Source of the DNA: an uncultured Actinomyces sp. | GTDB taxonomy: Bacteria > Actinomycetota > Actinomycetes > Actinomycetales > Actinomycetaceae | Assembly (NCBI GenBank): GCA_900545825.1 | Contig: URAS01000001.1 | Location: 158,459 to 222,458, forward strand | DNA length: 64,000 bases | Direction: 5' to 3' | Shown here: positions 47,185-56,129 of the stretch, one piece after another | Numbering within the stretch: position 1 is the stretch's first letter | Layout: each line of letters opens with the position of its first letter | Notes under the pieces: model-generated | Database searches by the model: none | Told to the model about the DNA's origin: nothing | The model's input: only the letters and a program-made list of their open reading frames with translations | Position numbers and translations under genes: made by a program

Positions 47185-47776
47185 GGTGAGCCCCTAGGTA
47201 TTGGAGGGCGCCACGCAGGAGCGCCGCATCGGACATGTCGCCGCCAGCGGAGCGCTGCACCTCCATGGCCTCGGCGGCCTTAGCGCGCGGCCACCCGAGG
47301 TTCTCGAGCGCCCCGATGAGCGGGTCGTCCGCCGCGGCACCCCGAACGGTCGACGTGCCGGCCACCGTTCCTGACGCCGGACGGAGCTTGTCGCCGATGT
47401 CGATGAGCATCCGCTGGGCCGACTTCTTGCCCACGCCCGGAATCCGGGTGAGCGCCGCTTCGTCCCCGCTCTCGACCGCCGCGCGCAGCTCGTCGGGCGT
47501 GAACAGCGCGAGGGCGGCGAGTGCGAGCTTCGGCCCGATCTTCGGTACCGACAGCAGCGTCATATAGGTAGCACGCTCGTCCGCCGAGGCGAACGCGAAG
47601 AGGGTCATCGAATCCTCGCGCACGGCCAGGTAGGTGTGGACCGAGGCGTCCTCGCCCTCGTGGAGCCCCTGGAGAGTCGTCGGCGTTGCCCACACCTCGT
47701 ATCCCACTCCGCCCACGTCGATAATGGCGCGGTCAAGCCCCACGTGGCGGACGGTGCCGGTGAGCATGGCAATCAT
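47177..47776 (-). CDS. ruvA: Holliday junction DNA-binding protein RuvA
   Basis: 199 residues. Tetrameric junction-binding subunit. The N-terminal OB domain ([28 protein letters not shown]), two helix-hairpin-helix motifs ([14 protein letters not shown] and [17 protein letters not shown]) and the C-terminal three-helix domain that contacts RuvB ([21 protein letters not shown]) are present. It follows ruvC after 33 nt that contain a LexA-like box. Confidence 0.96.
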   Translation of the reverse strand: MIAMLTGTVRHVGLDRAIIDVGGVGYEVWATPTTLQGLHEGEDASVHTYLAVREDSMTLFAFASADERATYMTLLSVPKIGPKLALAALALFTPDELRAAVESGDEAALTRIPGVGKKSAQRMLIDIGDKLRPASGTVAGTSTVRGAAADDPLIGALENLGWPRAKAAEAMEVQRSAGGDMSDAALLRGALQYLGAHRG

Positions 47777-47791
47777 GACTGACCCCCTGAA

Positions 47792-47812
47792 TCGAACACA
47801 TGTACGATACTA
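47792..47812 (-). promoter_or_regulatory. LexA-like SOS box and -10 before ruvAB
   Basis: TCGAACACATGTACGA (47792-47807) matches the actinobacterial LexA palindrome TCGAAC-N4-GTTCGA with one mismatch. TAGTAT on the minus strand (47807-47812) is a -10-like hexamer just upstream, so LexA would cover the transcription start of ruvAB. Confidence 0.6.
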
Positions 47813-48439
47813 GCGGCGCCGGCGCCTGGGGTCCACTGCGCCCGTACGGCGCACCTTCGCCTGGGCCTCGGCCCACTGACGCTGCGCCGGCGTGAGCTCG
47901 GTTTTCGCCTTGACGCCGCCCGACAGCGACACGGAAAACTGCTCGTCGGCGCCCTCGCCCTGGAGGTTGTCACCGCGCCAGCCGTGGCAGATGGCGATGG
48001 CCAGCGAGTCCGCCGCGTCGGCGGGCCTGACGATCCCGTCCAAGCCCAGGATGCGCGACACCATGTGCTGGACCTGGGCCTTGCCGGCGACCCCCGACCC
48101 CGTGACCGCGGACTTCACCTGCGACGGGGTGTGGACGGCCATGGGCAGGCCATGGGTTCCCGCGCAGTACATGGCGACCCCCATGACCTGCATCGTCGTC
48201 GTCACCGACTGGAGGTTGTCCTGGGCGAACACGCGCTCGATCGCCGCGACGTCCGGCTCGTAGGCCTCCATGGCTCGCTCGATCGCCTGCCCGATGTCGC
48301 GCAGACGAAAGTGCGTGGCGAGCGACGCCTGCGAGCGGGCGACCTCGACGTGGACCAGCCGCGCCTTGCGGTCGGTATCCATGTCGATGATCCCGATGCC
48401 ACACCGAGTGATGCCCGGGTCGATGCCGAGAATCCGCAC
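47810..48439 (-). CDS. ruvC: Crossover junction endodeoxyribonuclease RuvC
   Basis: 209 residues from the GTG at 48439, which has GGAGG 5 nt upstream; an earlier in-frame start at 48478 would overlap the upstream permease. RNase H-fold resolvase: GIDPGITRCGIG with the first catalytic Asp, IERVFAQ with the Glu, and HMVSRILGLDGIVRPADAADSLAIAICH with the last two aspartates. A basic tail of about 35 residues (KTELTPAQRQWAEAQ...RRRRR) is longer than in E. coli. Confidence 0.95.
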   Translation of the reverse strand: MRILGIDPGITRCGIGIIDMDTDRKARLVHVEVARSQASLATHFRLRDIGQAIERAMEAYEPDVAAIERVFAQDNLQSVTTTMQVMGVAMYCAGTHGLPMAVHTPSQVKSAVTGSGVAGKAQVQHMVSRILGLDGIVRPADAADSLAIAICHGWRGDNLQGEGADEQFSVSLSGGVKAKTELTPAQRQWAEAQAKVRRTGAVDPRRRRR

Positions 48440-48447
48440 GAGGCCTC

Positions 48448-49194
48448 CTAAATCATTCCCACGATTCCGCGGATGCACGTGACGACCGCTCCCACGCAGG
48501 CGACGGCGAACGCGAGTTTTTTGGCGACGGCCGGAGAGACGTGCGGCGCCGCGAGTTCCCCGGCGATCAGGCCGACGACCGTCGCCCCCATGACCAGGCT
48601 ATAAAACGGGACAGGCGCGATCGGCGGCGCGGGCAGGTCGAGGCCGAGCCCCTTGGTCGCGATCGACGCGGCGTTCATGACGAGGAACGACGGCTGCAAC
48701 GTCGCTTGGAACGTCTTTTGGTCCCACTTCGTCGCCCGCTGATAGAGCACCATGACGGGCGCCGCCTGCCCCACGGCGGTGTTAAAGAACCCGCCGAGAA
48801 ACCCCGTAGCCCCCAACGCCTGTTTGGGGATTCGGGGCGTCGCCGACCCCACCATGACCGAGGTCGCCAGCGCCGCGACAAGGGCGAGGCCGATACACAG
48901 CGACAGCGGGGCGGCCGGCAGCAACTTGACGACGAGGGCGCCAGGCAGCGAGCCGACGATCGCCCAGACCGCGATGATCCGCCACCGATGCCAGTTAATG
49001 TCCGCGCGCAGCGACCAGGCGACGACGATCCCCGTGAGGAACGCCGCGATGTTGACGGTCATAACGCCGAGTACCGGGCCCGTGAAAAACACGAACACGG
49101 GAACGGCGATGAGCCCCAGGCCCATGCCGCAGATCCGCTGCGACATGGCGCCGAGAATAAGCGACAGCGCTAGTGCGGAGAGTACTAACGCCAT
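48448..49194 (-). CDS. TauE/SafE family membrane permease
   Basis: 248 residues, with about eight hydrophobic helices (for example ALVLSALALSLILGAMS and PLSLCIGLALVAALATSVMV). The twin-repeat pattern fits TauE/SafE proteins: GLGLIAVPVFVFFTGPVLGVM in the first half and GATGFLGGFFNTAVGQAAPVMVLY in the second, each with the G-x-G/GGxxG signature. Members export sulfite, sulfonates or other organic anions; the substrate here cannot be told. It sits between yebC and ruvC with 8-9 nt spacing, interrupting a conserved DNA-repair neighbourhood. Confidence 0.85.
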   Translation of the reverse strand: MALVLSALALSLILGAMSQRICGMGLGLIAVPVFVFFTGPVLGVMTVNIAAFLTGIVVAWSLRADINWHRWRIIAVWAIVGSLPGALVVKLLPAAPLSLCIGLALVAALATSVMVGSATPRIPKQALGATGFLGGFFNTAVGQAAPVMVLYQRATKWDQKTFQATLQPSFLVMNAASIATKGLGLDLPAPPIAPVPFYSLVMGATVVGLIAGELAAPHVSPAVAKKLAFAVACVGAVVTCIRGIVGMI

Positions 49195-49203
49195 CGCCCG
49201 CTC

Positions 49204-49965
49204 CTACTCTTCTTCTTCGTATGCCGCGCGGACCTCGTCCGACACGGCGACCGAGGTCGAGATTTCCTGGACGTCGTCCGAATCCTCGAGCGCGTCGTAC
49301 AGGCGCATGACGGCCTTGTACTTGTCGAGGTCGACGTCGACGGTGGTCGAGGGGATCCACTTCGACTCGGCCGAGTCGTACTCGATCCCCGCCTCCTGCA
49401 GGCTGGTGCGGACGGCCACGACGTCGGAGGCCTCGCAGAACACGACGAACGAGTCGCCCGCGTCCTCGACCTCGTCGGCACCCGCGTCGAGGACGGCCAT
49501 CGTCACCGTGTCCTCGTCAACGCCGTCGGCCTTGGGAACCTCGACGACGCCACGGCGGGTGAACAGGTACGACACCGAACCCGGGTCCGCCAGCGAGCCG
49601 CCGTGACGCGTGAAAGCAGTGCGGACGTCGGAGGCCGCACGGTTGCGGTTGTCGGTCAGGCACTCGACGAGGAACGCGACGCCGGCAGGGCCGTAGCCTT
49701 CGTACATGATCGTTTCCCAGTCAGCGCCGCCGGCCTCGGCGCCGGAGCCACGCTTGACCGCGCGATCGATGTTGTCGGCGGGAACGGAGTTCTTCTTCGC
49801 CTTCTGGATGGCGTCGTACAGGGTCGGGTTACCCGCGGGGTCGCCGCCACCGGTGCGCGCCGCGACCTCGATGTTTTTGATGAGACGCGCGAAGAGCTTG
49901 CCGCGCTTGGCGTCGATGGCAGCCTTCTTGTGCTTCGTGGTTGCCCATTTGGAGTGACCCGACAT
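49204..49965 (-). CDS. yebC: YebC/PmpR family regulatory protein
   Basis: 253 residues. [49 protein letters not shown] is the near-invariant start, and [12 protein letters not shown] and [40 protein letters not shown] follow. The family was first described as transcription regulators; recent work links some members to rescuing ribosomes at proline stretches. GGAGAA precedes the ATG. It is upstream of ruvC with one gene between, as in many actinobacteria. Confidence 0.93.
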   Translation of the reverse strand: MSGHSKWATTKHKKAAIDAKRGKLFARLIKNIEVAARTGGGDPAGNPTLYDAIQKAKKNSVPADNIDRAVKRGSGAEAGGADWETIMYEGYGPAGVAFLVECLTDNRNRAASDVRTAFTRHGGSLADPGSVSYLFTRRGVVEVPKADGVDEDTVTMAVLDAGADEVEDAGDSFVVFCEASDVVAVRTSLQEAGIEYDSAESKWIPSTTVDVDLDKYKAVMRLYDALEDSDDVQEISTSVAVSDEVRAAYEEEE

Positions 49966-50063
49966 GAACGTTCTCCTTCGTGGCTGAACTGGAGCTGATG
50001 ACGCCTCGTGGGCGCCCGTGACTGATCTAGTGTAACGGAGGCTCGCACAGGGCGTGCATTACG

Positions 50064-50069
50064 TACCAT
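50064..50069 (+). promoter_or_regulatory. -10-like hexamer of a leaderless start
   Basis: TACCAT, 6 nt before the ATG at 50076; no Shine-Dalgarno is seen. Confidence 0.45.
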
Positions 50070-50075
50070 TGTCTT

Positions 50076-51005
50076 ATGAAATGTGTGATCTGGGGAACTG
50101 GTGGGGTCGGCGGCTACGTGGCCGGCGCCCTCGCCGAATCGGGCACCGAGGTCGTCGCGTTGACGACCCGCCGCCATGTGACGGCAATCCGCGAGAACGG
50201 CCTGCGCGTCATCCGCGATAGCGGCGACTACACCTTCCCCCTCGCCGGGACGTCCTCCGACCCGGCCGAGGTCGGACCCGCCGACGTCGTCATCGCGACC
50301 CTCAAGCTCTACCAGCTGGCCGAATCGCTCGACGACTTGGGGCCCCTCATCGGCCCAGACACAGTCATCGTCACGCTCGAGAACGGCGTAGCCGCACCCG
50401 GCATGATCGCCGAGGCCTACCCGAACGCCCACGTCGCCGCCGGGCTGACGACCATGGTGTCGTACGTCGAGGACGCCGGCGTCATCCGGCAGGTCGGCGG
50501 CACACCCCGGGTAGTCGTCGCCCAGTCGGCCTCCGACGGCGTCGGCGCCCAGACGCTGGCCCGCCTCGTCAAGGCATTCGATCCTGGCTGGGTCCACGCC
50601 TCGCTGAGTACCGACCTCCAGCACGACCTGTGGCGGAAATTCGCCCTCATCGCGACGTTTGGCGGCTGCTGTGCGCTGGCGAACGCGACGATTGGCGAGG
50701 TCCGCGACTGCCCGGACACACGCGATCTGCTGACGAGGTCCCTCGCCGAGGTCCAACAGGTCGCCGCCGCCGAAGGCGTGACGTTGACCGACGACGACCT
50801 CGCCTCGATCGAACACACCCTGACGAAGATGGCGCCGACGGGAACGACGTCAATGCAGCGCGACCTGCGCGAGGGCAAACCCAGCGAGCTCGACTACCTC
50901 AACGGTCACCTCGTCGACCTCGCCCACGCGCACGACCTGTCCGTGCAGTTCCACGAGATTGTCACCGCCGTGCTGCGCCTCCACGCGGCGCGCGGACACT
51001 GCTAG
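50076..51005 (+). CDS. Ketopantoate reductase-like oxidoreductase (ApbA/PanE family)
   Basis: 309 residues. NADPH Rossmann motif GTGGVGGYVAG at residues 7-17, the catalytic lysine region ATLKLYQL (family KSxxT/KxxQ), ENGV, then KFALIATFGGCCALANATIGEVRD and TSMQRDLREGKPSELDYLNGHLV, which form the C-terminal domain with the second conserved lysine replaced by K in LTKM/REGKPSE. True PanE makes pantoate for CoA; many family members act on other 2-oxo acids, so the exact substrate is open. It converges on the NUDIX gene, overlapping by 4 nt. Confidence 0.82.
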   Translation: MKCVIWGTGGVGGYVAGALAESGTEVVALTTRRHVTAIRENGLRVIRDSGDYTFPLAGTSSDPAEVGPADVVIATLKLYQLAESLDDLGPLIGPDTVIVTLENGVAAPGMIAEAYPNAHVAAGLTTMVSYVEDAGVIRQVGGTPRVVVAQSASDGVGAQTLARLVKAFDPGWVHASLSTDLQHDLWRKFALIATFGGCCALANATIGEVRDCPDTRDLLTRSLAEVQQVAAAEGVTLTDDDLASIEHTLTKMAPTGTTSMQRDLREGKPSELDYLNGHLVDLAHAHDLSVQFHEIVTAVLRLHAARGHC

Positions 51006-51556
51006 TCCTCGTCCGGGAAGTCGGTGAGCAGCTCACACGTGCCATCCCACCCGGCGATCCACCGGGCGGCGAGGGCGGGCAGGCCCTCGGGATAGACGGT
51101 GGTGCCTTCGGCCTCCGCCCGCGCCAGATCCGCGGGCGTCCACCAGCCGAACTCGTCGAGGACATCCTCTTCCAGGCTGGTCAGTTGCGCCGGCCCCGGG
51201 ATCGCACGGTCGGGGGCGCGCCACAGGAAGAATTCCTCGTCTTGGCGCACGTCGATCTGGCAGAAACTGAACACCCGTTTGCGGATGAGGACGGGTCCGA
51301 CGAGATCGTCGGGCGACGCCTCGTATCCCGTTTCCTCCATGAGCTCGCGGCAGGCACCCTCCCTCGGCGTCTCGCCGGGAGCGATGCCCCCGCCAACGGT
51401 GAACCACCAGCGATGGTCGACATCCCCGAAGTCGTGGCCGAGCACCAGCAACACCCTGTCGTCGGGGCCGATGACGACGACCCGGGCTGCCTTGCGGTAG
51501 GGCAGGCCACCGGGTCCCGGCTGCCACTCCTCCCCCAGCGCTTCGTCCGGCGTCAT
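51002..51556 (-). CDS. NUDIX hydrolase
   Basis: 184 residues from the ATG at 51556; the open frame extends further upstream only in the shadow of the prsW-like gene. The Nudix box GGGIAPGETPREGACRELMEETGYE (Gx5Ex7RExxEExG) is complete at about residues 54-78, so it should hydrolyse a nucleoside-diphosphate-linked substrate with Mg2+. The long insert-free C-terminal part is unremarkable. The ATG overlaps the upstream stop by 4 nt (ATGA), indicating co-translation with the PrsW-like protein. Confidence 0.88.
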   Translation of the reverse strand: MTPDEALGEEWQPGPGGLPYRKAARVVVIGPDDRVLLVLGHDFGDVDHRWWFTVGGGIAPGETPREGACRELMEETGYEASPDDLVGPVLIRKRVFSFCQIDVRQDEEFFLWRAPDRAIPGPAQLTSLEEDVLDEFGWWTPADLARAEAEGTTVYPEGLPALAARWIAGWDGTCELLTDFPDED

Positions 51557-52785
51557 CGGTGCGCCGCCACTTCCCGCGCGTAGCACGCACGGGCCTCGAC
51601 CAGTTCGTCGAGGTCGGCGGCCGTCTGCGACTGGCGCATGGGCGATGGGCCCAGCCGCACCGACGCAACGTAGGTGAGTCCGAGCCGCGACGCGGCGTTC
51701 TGGAAGCTCGTCATCGCCCGCTTCGCCCGGCGACTGATCCTTCGGGCGTGCTTCCGCGCGCTGCGCCGCCACGGCAGCGACTGGATCATGGCGACCTCGC
51801 CGGGATGAATCCAGCCGGCCTCGACGAATCCCTGGAGCCCGGCGACGATCCACCGCCGCTGCTTCGCCGCGGTGACGGCGATGATGATGATCCACCCGAG
51901 GAAGAACGGCACCCAGAAGACGAGGTAGACGAGGAGGAAGCCGCCGCCGGTGAACGTCGCGAAGCCATTCCACAGCGAGTGGAGCAACACCGCGGTGACC
52001 CAGCCGATCGGCGCGGCCCACCACCAGGCGTGCCGTCCCCGCAACCGCGTGATCGCCATCGCGGTGGCCAGGCCCGTCATCGATGTAAACATCGAGTGGC
52101 AGAACGGCGAGGCGATCGCGCGCATGACGAACGTGAGGACGAGCATGTTACCGGCGTTCATGAAGTAGAGGATGTTCTCGGTGAACGCGAATCCGGCGCC
52201 GACCAGGCCGGCGACGACCACGCCGTCGAGCGGAGAGGTGACGTGCCGGCGCCTCGCCACCAAGAGGATGAGGACGCCGAGCCCCTTGAGACTCTCCTCG
52301 ACGAACGGGGCAACGATCGCCCCGGTCAGCGCGTTGGCGTCCGACGCGGTCGTCGTGACGAGCCCCAAGAGGGCCTGACCCGACTGGTTGGAGATGAGGG
52401 CCAGCGACGTCGCCATGCCGGCGCCCCAGAGGAAGGCAAGCGCGAGCAGCCACTTGGGCTCCGGCTCCCACCGGTCGATCCAGATAAACGTCGCCGTGAC
52501 GAAGAGCAGCGGCAGCCCGGCGGCGAGGGCCGAGACGACCGTGGCGATCGTGCCGGAGTGGCTCCACAGGTAGGTGACGATCGCGATCAGCCCGATGACC
52601 GACAGGGTACCGAGGATGATCTCGAGCCACGGCCGCTTCCCGTGACCCTTCGTCGACAGCGAGGGGTGGTAGGCGGCCGTCTGGACGAGGTCGGGCGTGG
52701 GGATCAGCGGGTCGACCATGCGGCGGGTCGAGAGGCGGAAGCGCTCGGATCCAGCGTCCCAAGAGGGTGTCGTGGTCGTCGTCAT
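51553..52785 (-). CDS. PrsW-family intramembrane metalloprotease
   Basis: 410 residues from the ATG at 52785 with GGGG upstream (a GTG two codons earlier is also possible). About nine hydrophobic helices. The PrsW catalytic signatures are present: PFVEESLKG (EExxK), FAFTENILYF, and the histidines in CHSMFT and LLHSLWN. In Bacillus PrsW cleaves the anti-sigma factor RsiW; here no sigma or anti-sigma gene is adjacent. The C-terminal about 100 residues are basic and cytoplasmic and not part of the protease core. Confidence 0.86.
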   Translation of the reverse strand: MTTTTTPSWDAGSERFRLSTRRMVDPLIPTPDLVQTAAYHPSLSTKGHGKRPWLEIILGTLSVIGLIAIVTYLWSHSGTIATVVSALAAGLPLLFVTATFIWIDRWEPEPKWLLALAFLWGAGMATSLALISNQSGQALLGLVTTTASDANALTGAIVAPFVEESLKGLGVLILLVARRRHVTSPLDGVVVAGLVGAGFAFTENILYFMNAGNMLVLTFVMRAIASPFCHSMFTSMTGLATAMAITRLRGRHAWWWAAPIGWVTAVLLHSLWNGFATFTGGGFLLVYLVFWVPFFLGWIIIIAVTAAKQRRWIVAGLQGFVEAGWIHPGEVAMIQSLPWRRSARKHARRISRRAKRAMTSFQNAASRLGLTYVASVRLGPSPMRQSQTAADLDELVEARACYAREVAAHR

Positions 52786-52797
52786 TGGCACAGCCCC

Positions 52798-53397
52798 TTA
52801 CACGACGAGGGCGTCGTCGATGTCGACGGCATCGGGCAGGGCGGCGTGGCCGGCGAGCCTCAAGAACCGCACGCTGGGGTGCGAACGGAGTGCCCGCGCC
52901 CGCGCCACATGGTCGTTGTGGAAGCGCCGGGCATAGGTCACCTGCTGGTGGGCGCGCGTGAGCTGCCCCAGCAATTCCCGGCCGCGCGGGTCGCGATCGA
53001 GCTGCTCCCGCACGTCGCGCGTCAACGTTTGGCGCAGTACCTGGGTGAGGATCGACTCGCACGCCTGGCGGGGCTGCGAGCTCTGCGTCATCGCCGCGTC
53101 GTCCATCGAGTAGAGGCGTTCCGGCTGCATGGCGTCGGCCGTCAGGGCCGGGCCGGCGTCCAGGCAGTCCTGGGCCGCCTTCGCGATAAGCATGGCCGAC
53201 GCGGGATCCAGGAGGTCCGAACTGGCCAGGGCGATCGCCGCGTGCGCACGGCGAATGAGGAGGGCGTCGAGACTCGCACGCGCCTGAAGAACCTGGCGGT
53301 GCAGCCGGTCAAGCCTCACCGCCTGCCGCCACGCGACAATCGCCGCCAGGGCGACGACGACCACGACGATGACGATCCACCACGTCGTATCACTCAC
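52798..53397 (-). CDS. LemA-like membrane-anchored protein
   Basis: 199 residues. One N-terminal helix (WWIVIVVVVVALAAIVAW) followed by a helical region: LDRLHRQVLQARASLDALLIRRA near the start and QQVTYARRFHNDHVARARALRSHPSVRFLRLAGHA near the end. The latter resembles the LemA signature VARRFYNDxVxxYN...FPxNLxA, although residues between are divergent. LemA function is not known. It overlaps pimA by 8 nt, in the position where Mycobacterium has a NUDIX-membrane protein gene downstream of pimA. Confidence 0.65.
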   Translation of the reverse strand: MSDTTWWIVIVVVVVALAAIVAWRQAVRLDRLHRQVLQARASLDALLIRRAHAAIALASSDLLDPASAMLIAKAAQDCLDAGPALTADAMQPERLYSMDDAAMTQSSQPRQACESILTQVLRQTLTRDVREQLDRDPRGRELLGQLTRAHQQVTYARRFHNDHVARARALRSHPSVRFLRLAGHAALPDAVDIDDALVV

Positions 53398-54562
53398 TGT
53401 TCGTCCCCCTCGACAAGAACTTCCCGGCGACCCCTAAAGTGTCGCCGCTGACCGGCATCGCCGCGGATGCGGTCACGGTCTCGTAGACGGCGAGGATCTC
53501 GTCGGTGACCTGCGTCCAGTCGTACCGCCAGGCGACCTCGTGCCCGTGGGCCGCCAGGGCCGCCGAGGCGTCCGGGTGCTCGGCCACGTCGATGAGCGTC
53601 GCGGCAAGGGCCGCCGAGTCTCCCACGCTGAACAATCGTCCGGCCTCACCCTGCTCGAGGACGGCACCGAACGCGGGAATGTCCGAGGCAACGACCAAGG
53701 TGCCCGCCGCCATCGCCTCGACGAGGACGATGCCGAAGGACTCTCCCCCGGTTTGCGGCGCCACGTACGCGGTCGCGCCCGCGAGCAGGCGTGCCTTGTC
53801 CTCGTCGCTGATCTCGCCGAGAAGGGTGACGTTGTCACCCTTCCGGGACAGGGACCGGGCGACCTCGCCGTCGCCGCGGCCGGCGATGAGGAAGCGGGCA
53901 CCCGGGAACCGCTCGAGCACGGGGTCGATCGCGCCGGCGAGGACCGAGAGGCCTTTGCGTTCCTCGTCCAGACGGCCGAGGAAGGCAAAGACCGGGGCGT
54001 CGGGCCCTGTGGTCTGCCAATCCGGGCGCGGATCCACCTCGAACGACTTGACGTAGACGCCGTTCGGGATGATGACGGCGTCGCCGCCCTGGTGGGTGAC
54101 GAGTGTCCGCCGGGCCTCGGCGGACACGGCGATCGGGGCGGAGATCTTTTCCGACAACCGCGAGACCAAGGGGACGGCCGCGACATACGCCCACTGGAAG
54201 TCGCTAGCCATGTGGAAGGTGGCGACCGTCGGGCACTCGGCGGCCGACAACGCCATCATCGAGACGGACGGCGTAAAGGGTTCGTGGACGTGGACGACGT
54301 CGAACTTGCCGTCCGCCAGCCACGCGCGGGTGCGCCGCCACGCGACGGGGCCGAAACAGAGCCGCGCCACCGAACCGTTGAAGTTGACGGGAACCGTACC
54401 GCCGGCCGACGTGAAATTCTCAATTCCCGTCTCGCCCGCAGCGGGTCCGAGGATCGCGACCTCGTGGCCGCGCCGCCGCAGCTCTTTCGCGAGGTCGCGG
54501 ATATGGAATTGGACGCCGCCGGGGACGTCGAATGCATAAGGGCAGACCAGGCCGATCTTCAT
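53390..54562 (-). CDS. pimA: Phosphatidyl-myo-inositol mannosyltransferase PimA
   Basis: 390 residues from the ATG at 54562, which has GGAGG 7 nt upstream; an open extension of 30 codons lies inside the acyltransferase gene. GT4-family glycosyltransferase that adds the first mannose from GDP-mannose to phosphatidylinositol on the inner membrane face. PYAFDVPGGVQFHI at the N terminus forms the nucleotide loop; VHVHEPFTPSVSMMAL, and the EX7E motif GGESFGIVLVEAM, are intact. It follows the acyltransferase by a 4-nt overlap. Confidence 0.93.
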   Translation of the reverse strand: MKIGLVCPYAFDVPGGVQFHIRDLAKELRRRGHEVAILGPAAGETGIENFTSAGGTVPVNFNGSVARLCFGPVAWRRTRAWLADGKFDVVHVHEPFTPSVSMMALSAAECPTVATFHMASDFQWAYVAAVPLVSRLSEKISAPIAVSAEARRTLVTHQGGDAVIIPNGVYVKSFEVDPRPDWQTTGPDAPVFAFLGRLDEERKGLSVLAGAIDPVLERFPGARFLIAGRGDGEVARSLSRKGDNVTLLGEISDEDKARLLAGATAYVAPQTGGESFGIVLVEAMAAGTLVVASDIPAFGAVLEQGEAGRLFSVGDSAALAATLIDVAEHPDASAALAAHGHEVAWRYDWTQVTDEILAVYETVTASAAMPVSGDTLGVAGKFLSRGTNSE

Positions 54563-55488
54563 TCGGCGTCCTCCTTCCGGACCCTCGCGCGGGCGCGGGC
54601 CAGACGTTCGGGGTCGAGGTCGTCGAGAAAGACGGGTTGGAGCATGTGCCACGACAGCGGATAGCGCTCAAATGAGGGTTCCATCGCCGTCACCCATTGC
54701 TGCGTGGCCGCCTCGACGTCGTCGACCTCGATGAGGTCGCCGAAGGCCACGGCGAAACCCCACGTCGTGCCAGCGGCGCTGGCGCGGGCTCCCCGCAGCC
54801 GTTCTTCGCGGACGAACGTGGGGACCAGCGGGACGCCGAGCCGTTTGGCGAGGGCGGCCGGGCCCGCGGCGACGAGCGCGCGGTGGCCGCACAGCGTGAC
54901 TTCGATGCCGCGGCCCGTGATGTCGCGGTCGGCGAGCAGGGGCACAATCGCCGTCCGCCCCTCGCACCTGGTGACGAGCTGCGAGAAGACGTGCTCGCCC
55001 TTCCGGGTCGCGAGGATATCCATGCCGAGCCTGGCGCGGGTCTCCATGAAGAGGTCGAACAGCTCCTCCGGCTTCACGTGTTCGGCAACCGTAATAACGT
55101 CACCAAATTGCCGAGCAGCCCAGGTCCCGGCCAAGTCCCAGTTGCCCGCATGGGTGAGCGCGATCGCTACCGGCCCGTGCTCAAGGGCGGCACGGACGGC
55201 GTCGCCACCGGCCTCGACGCGCAACCTCGCGTCGATGACGTCGGGACCGCATGCCCCCAGGGTGAATGCCTGGGTGAAATAGCGCATGTACGACGCCATC
55301 GCCTGGGCGAGTTCGCGTCTGGTCGGCTGCCTGCCCATGATGCGGGCGAGGTTCGCGGCTAGTTGGCGCGAACCCGATGTATCGGCGGTGACGATTCCCC
55401 AGCCGAGGCCGGCAGCAGCCACGTCGAGCACCCGCTGGGGAATCCTCTCGCCGGCACCGACCGCGGCGTCGAGCAGCGCGCGCCTCAC
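54559..55488 (-). CDS. patA: Phosphatidylinositol mannoside acyltransferase (PatA)
   Basis: 309 residues from the GTG at 55488, which overlaps the pgsA stop (GTGA). Belongs to the LpxL/HtrB acyltransferase fold; in Mycobacterium PatA acylates the first mannose of PIM. The HX4D catalytic motif is at His113-Asp118 (HAGNWD), and ITVAEHVKPEELF plus PLLADRDITGRGIEV give the other conserved blocks. Length matches the mycobacterial enzyme. The pgsA-patA-pimA overlap chain shows one translational unit. Confidence 0.92.
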   Translation of the reverse strand: MRRALLDAAVGAGERIPQRVLDVAAAGLGWGIVTADTSGSRQLAANLARIMGRQPTRRELAQAMASYMRYFTQAFTLGACGPDVIDARLRVEAGGDAVRAALEHGPVAIALTHAGNWDLAGTWAARQFGDVITVAEHVKPEELFDLFMETRARLGMDILATRKGEHVFSQLVTRCEGRTAIVPLLADRDITGRGIEVTLCGHRALVAAGPAALAKRLGVPLVPTFVREERLRGARASAAGTTWGFAVAFGDLIEVDDVEAATQQWVTAMEPSFERYPLSWHMLQPVFLDDLDPERLARARARVRKEDAE

Positions 55489-56108
55489 GCGTCTTCCTCG
55501 ATACTCCGGGCGACGAAGACGATCCGCTGAATGACCGTGACCGTCGACGCGAAGGCCACCCACACGAGGGCGATCGCGAGGATCCAGTCCGTGAGGCCGA
55601 CGCCCGTAAAGAACGCGGCAACCAGCGCGATGACCAGGCGGTCGGTGCGCTCGGCGATCCCCACCTTGGCGACGACGCCCACCGATTCGCCACGCGCCCG
55701 CGCGTAGGGAACAGCTGCGGCCCCGACGATCGAGACGATGCCGGCGATCACTGTCACCGTCCGTACCGGCGAGGGATCCATCCAAAAGACGGCGTACGCC
55801 GTCAGCGCGCCGAAGACGCTGCCGTCACCCAGACGGTCGAGGGTCGAGTCGAGGAACGCCCCGAACCTCGACGACGAATTGGTCAGCCGGGCGAGGATCC
55901 CGTCCAGGGAGTCGGCGAAGAGGACGATGCCCAAAACGATCGGCCCGATAATGAGGTGGCCCCACCCCAGCAGCCCGATGGCGCAGGCCATCGTGATGAC
56001 GGTGCCGGCGACGGTCACCTGGTTCGGCGTCACGCCAAGCTTTGCCAGGGCGCGCGCGGGCGCCTCGAACACCGCCTTCGTGACGGAACGGCCGTGCTGA
56101 CCGAGCAT
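55485..56108 (-). CDS. pgsA: CDP-alcohol phosphatidyltransferase, phosphatidylinositol-phosphate synthase type
   Basis: 207 residues, about six helices. The CDP-alcohol phosphotransferase motif D-x2-D-G-x2-A-R-x8-G-x3-D-x3-D is exact in DSLDGILARLTNSSSRFGAFLDSTLDR (start near residue 66). Its place next to patA and pimA identifies it as the enzyme that condenses CDP-diacylglycerol with inositol 1-phosphate for phosphatidylinositol, rather than a PG or cardiolipin synthase. It follows the HIT gene by 21 nt. Confidence 0.92.
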   Translation of the reverse strand: MLGQHGRSVTKAVFEAPARALAKLGVTPNQVTVAGTVITMACAIGLLGWGHLIIGPIVLGIVLFADSLDGILARLTNSSSRFGAFLDSTLDRLGDGSVFGALTAYAVFWMDPSPVRTVTVIAGIVSIVGAAAVPYARARGESVGVVAKVGIAERTDRLVIALVAAFFTGVGLTDWILAIALVWVAFASTVTVIQRIVFVARSIEEDA

Positions 56109-56129
56109 CGTGGAAATCCTCTCGTTAGG

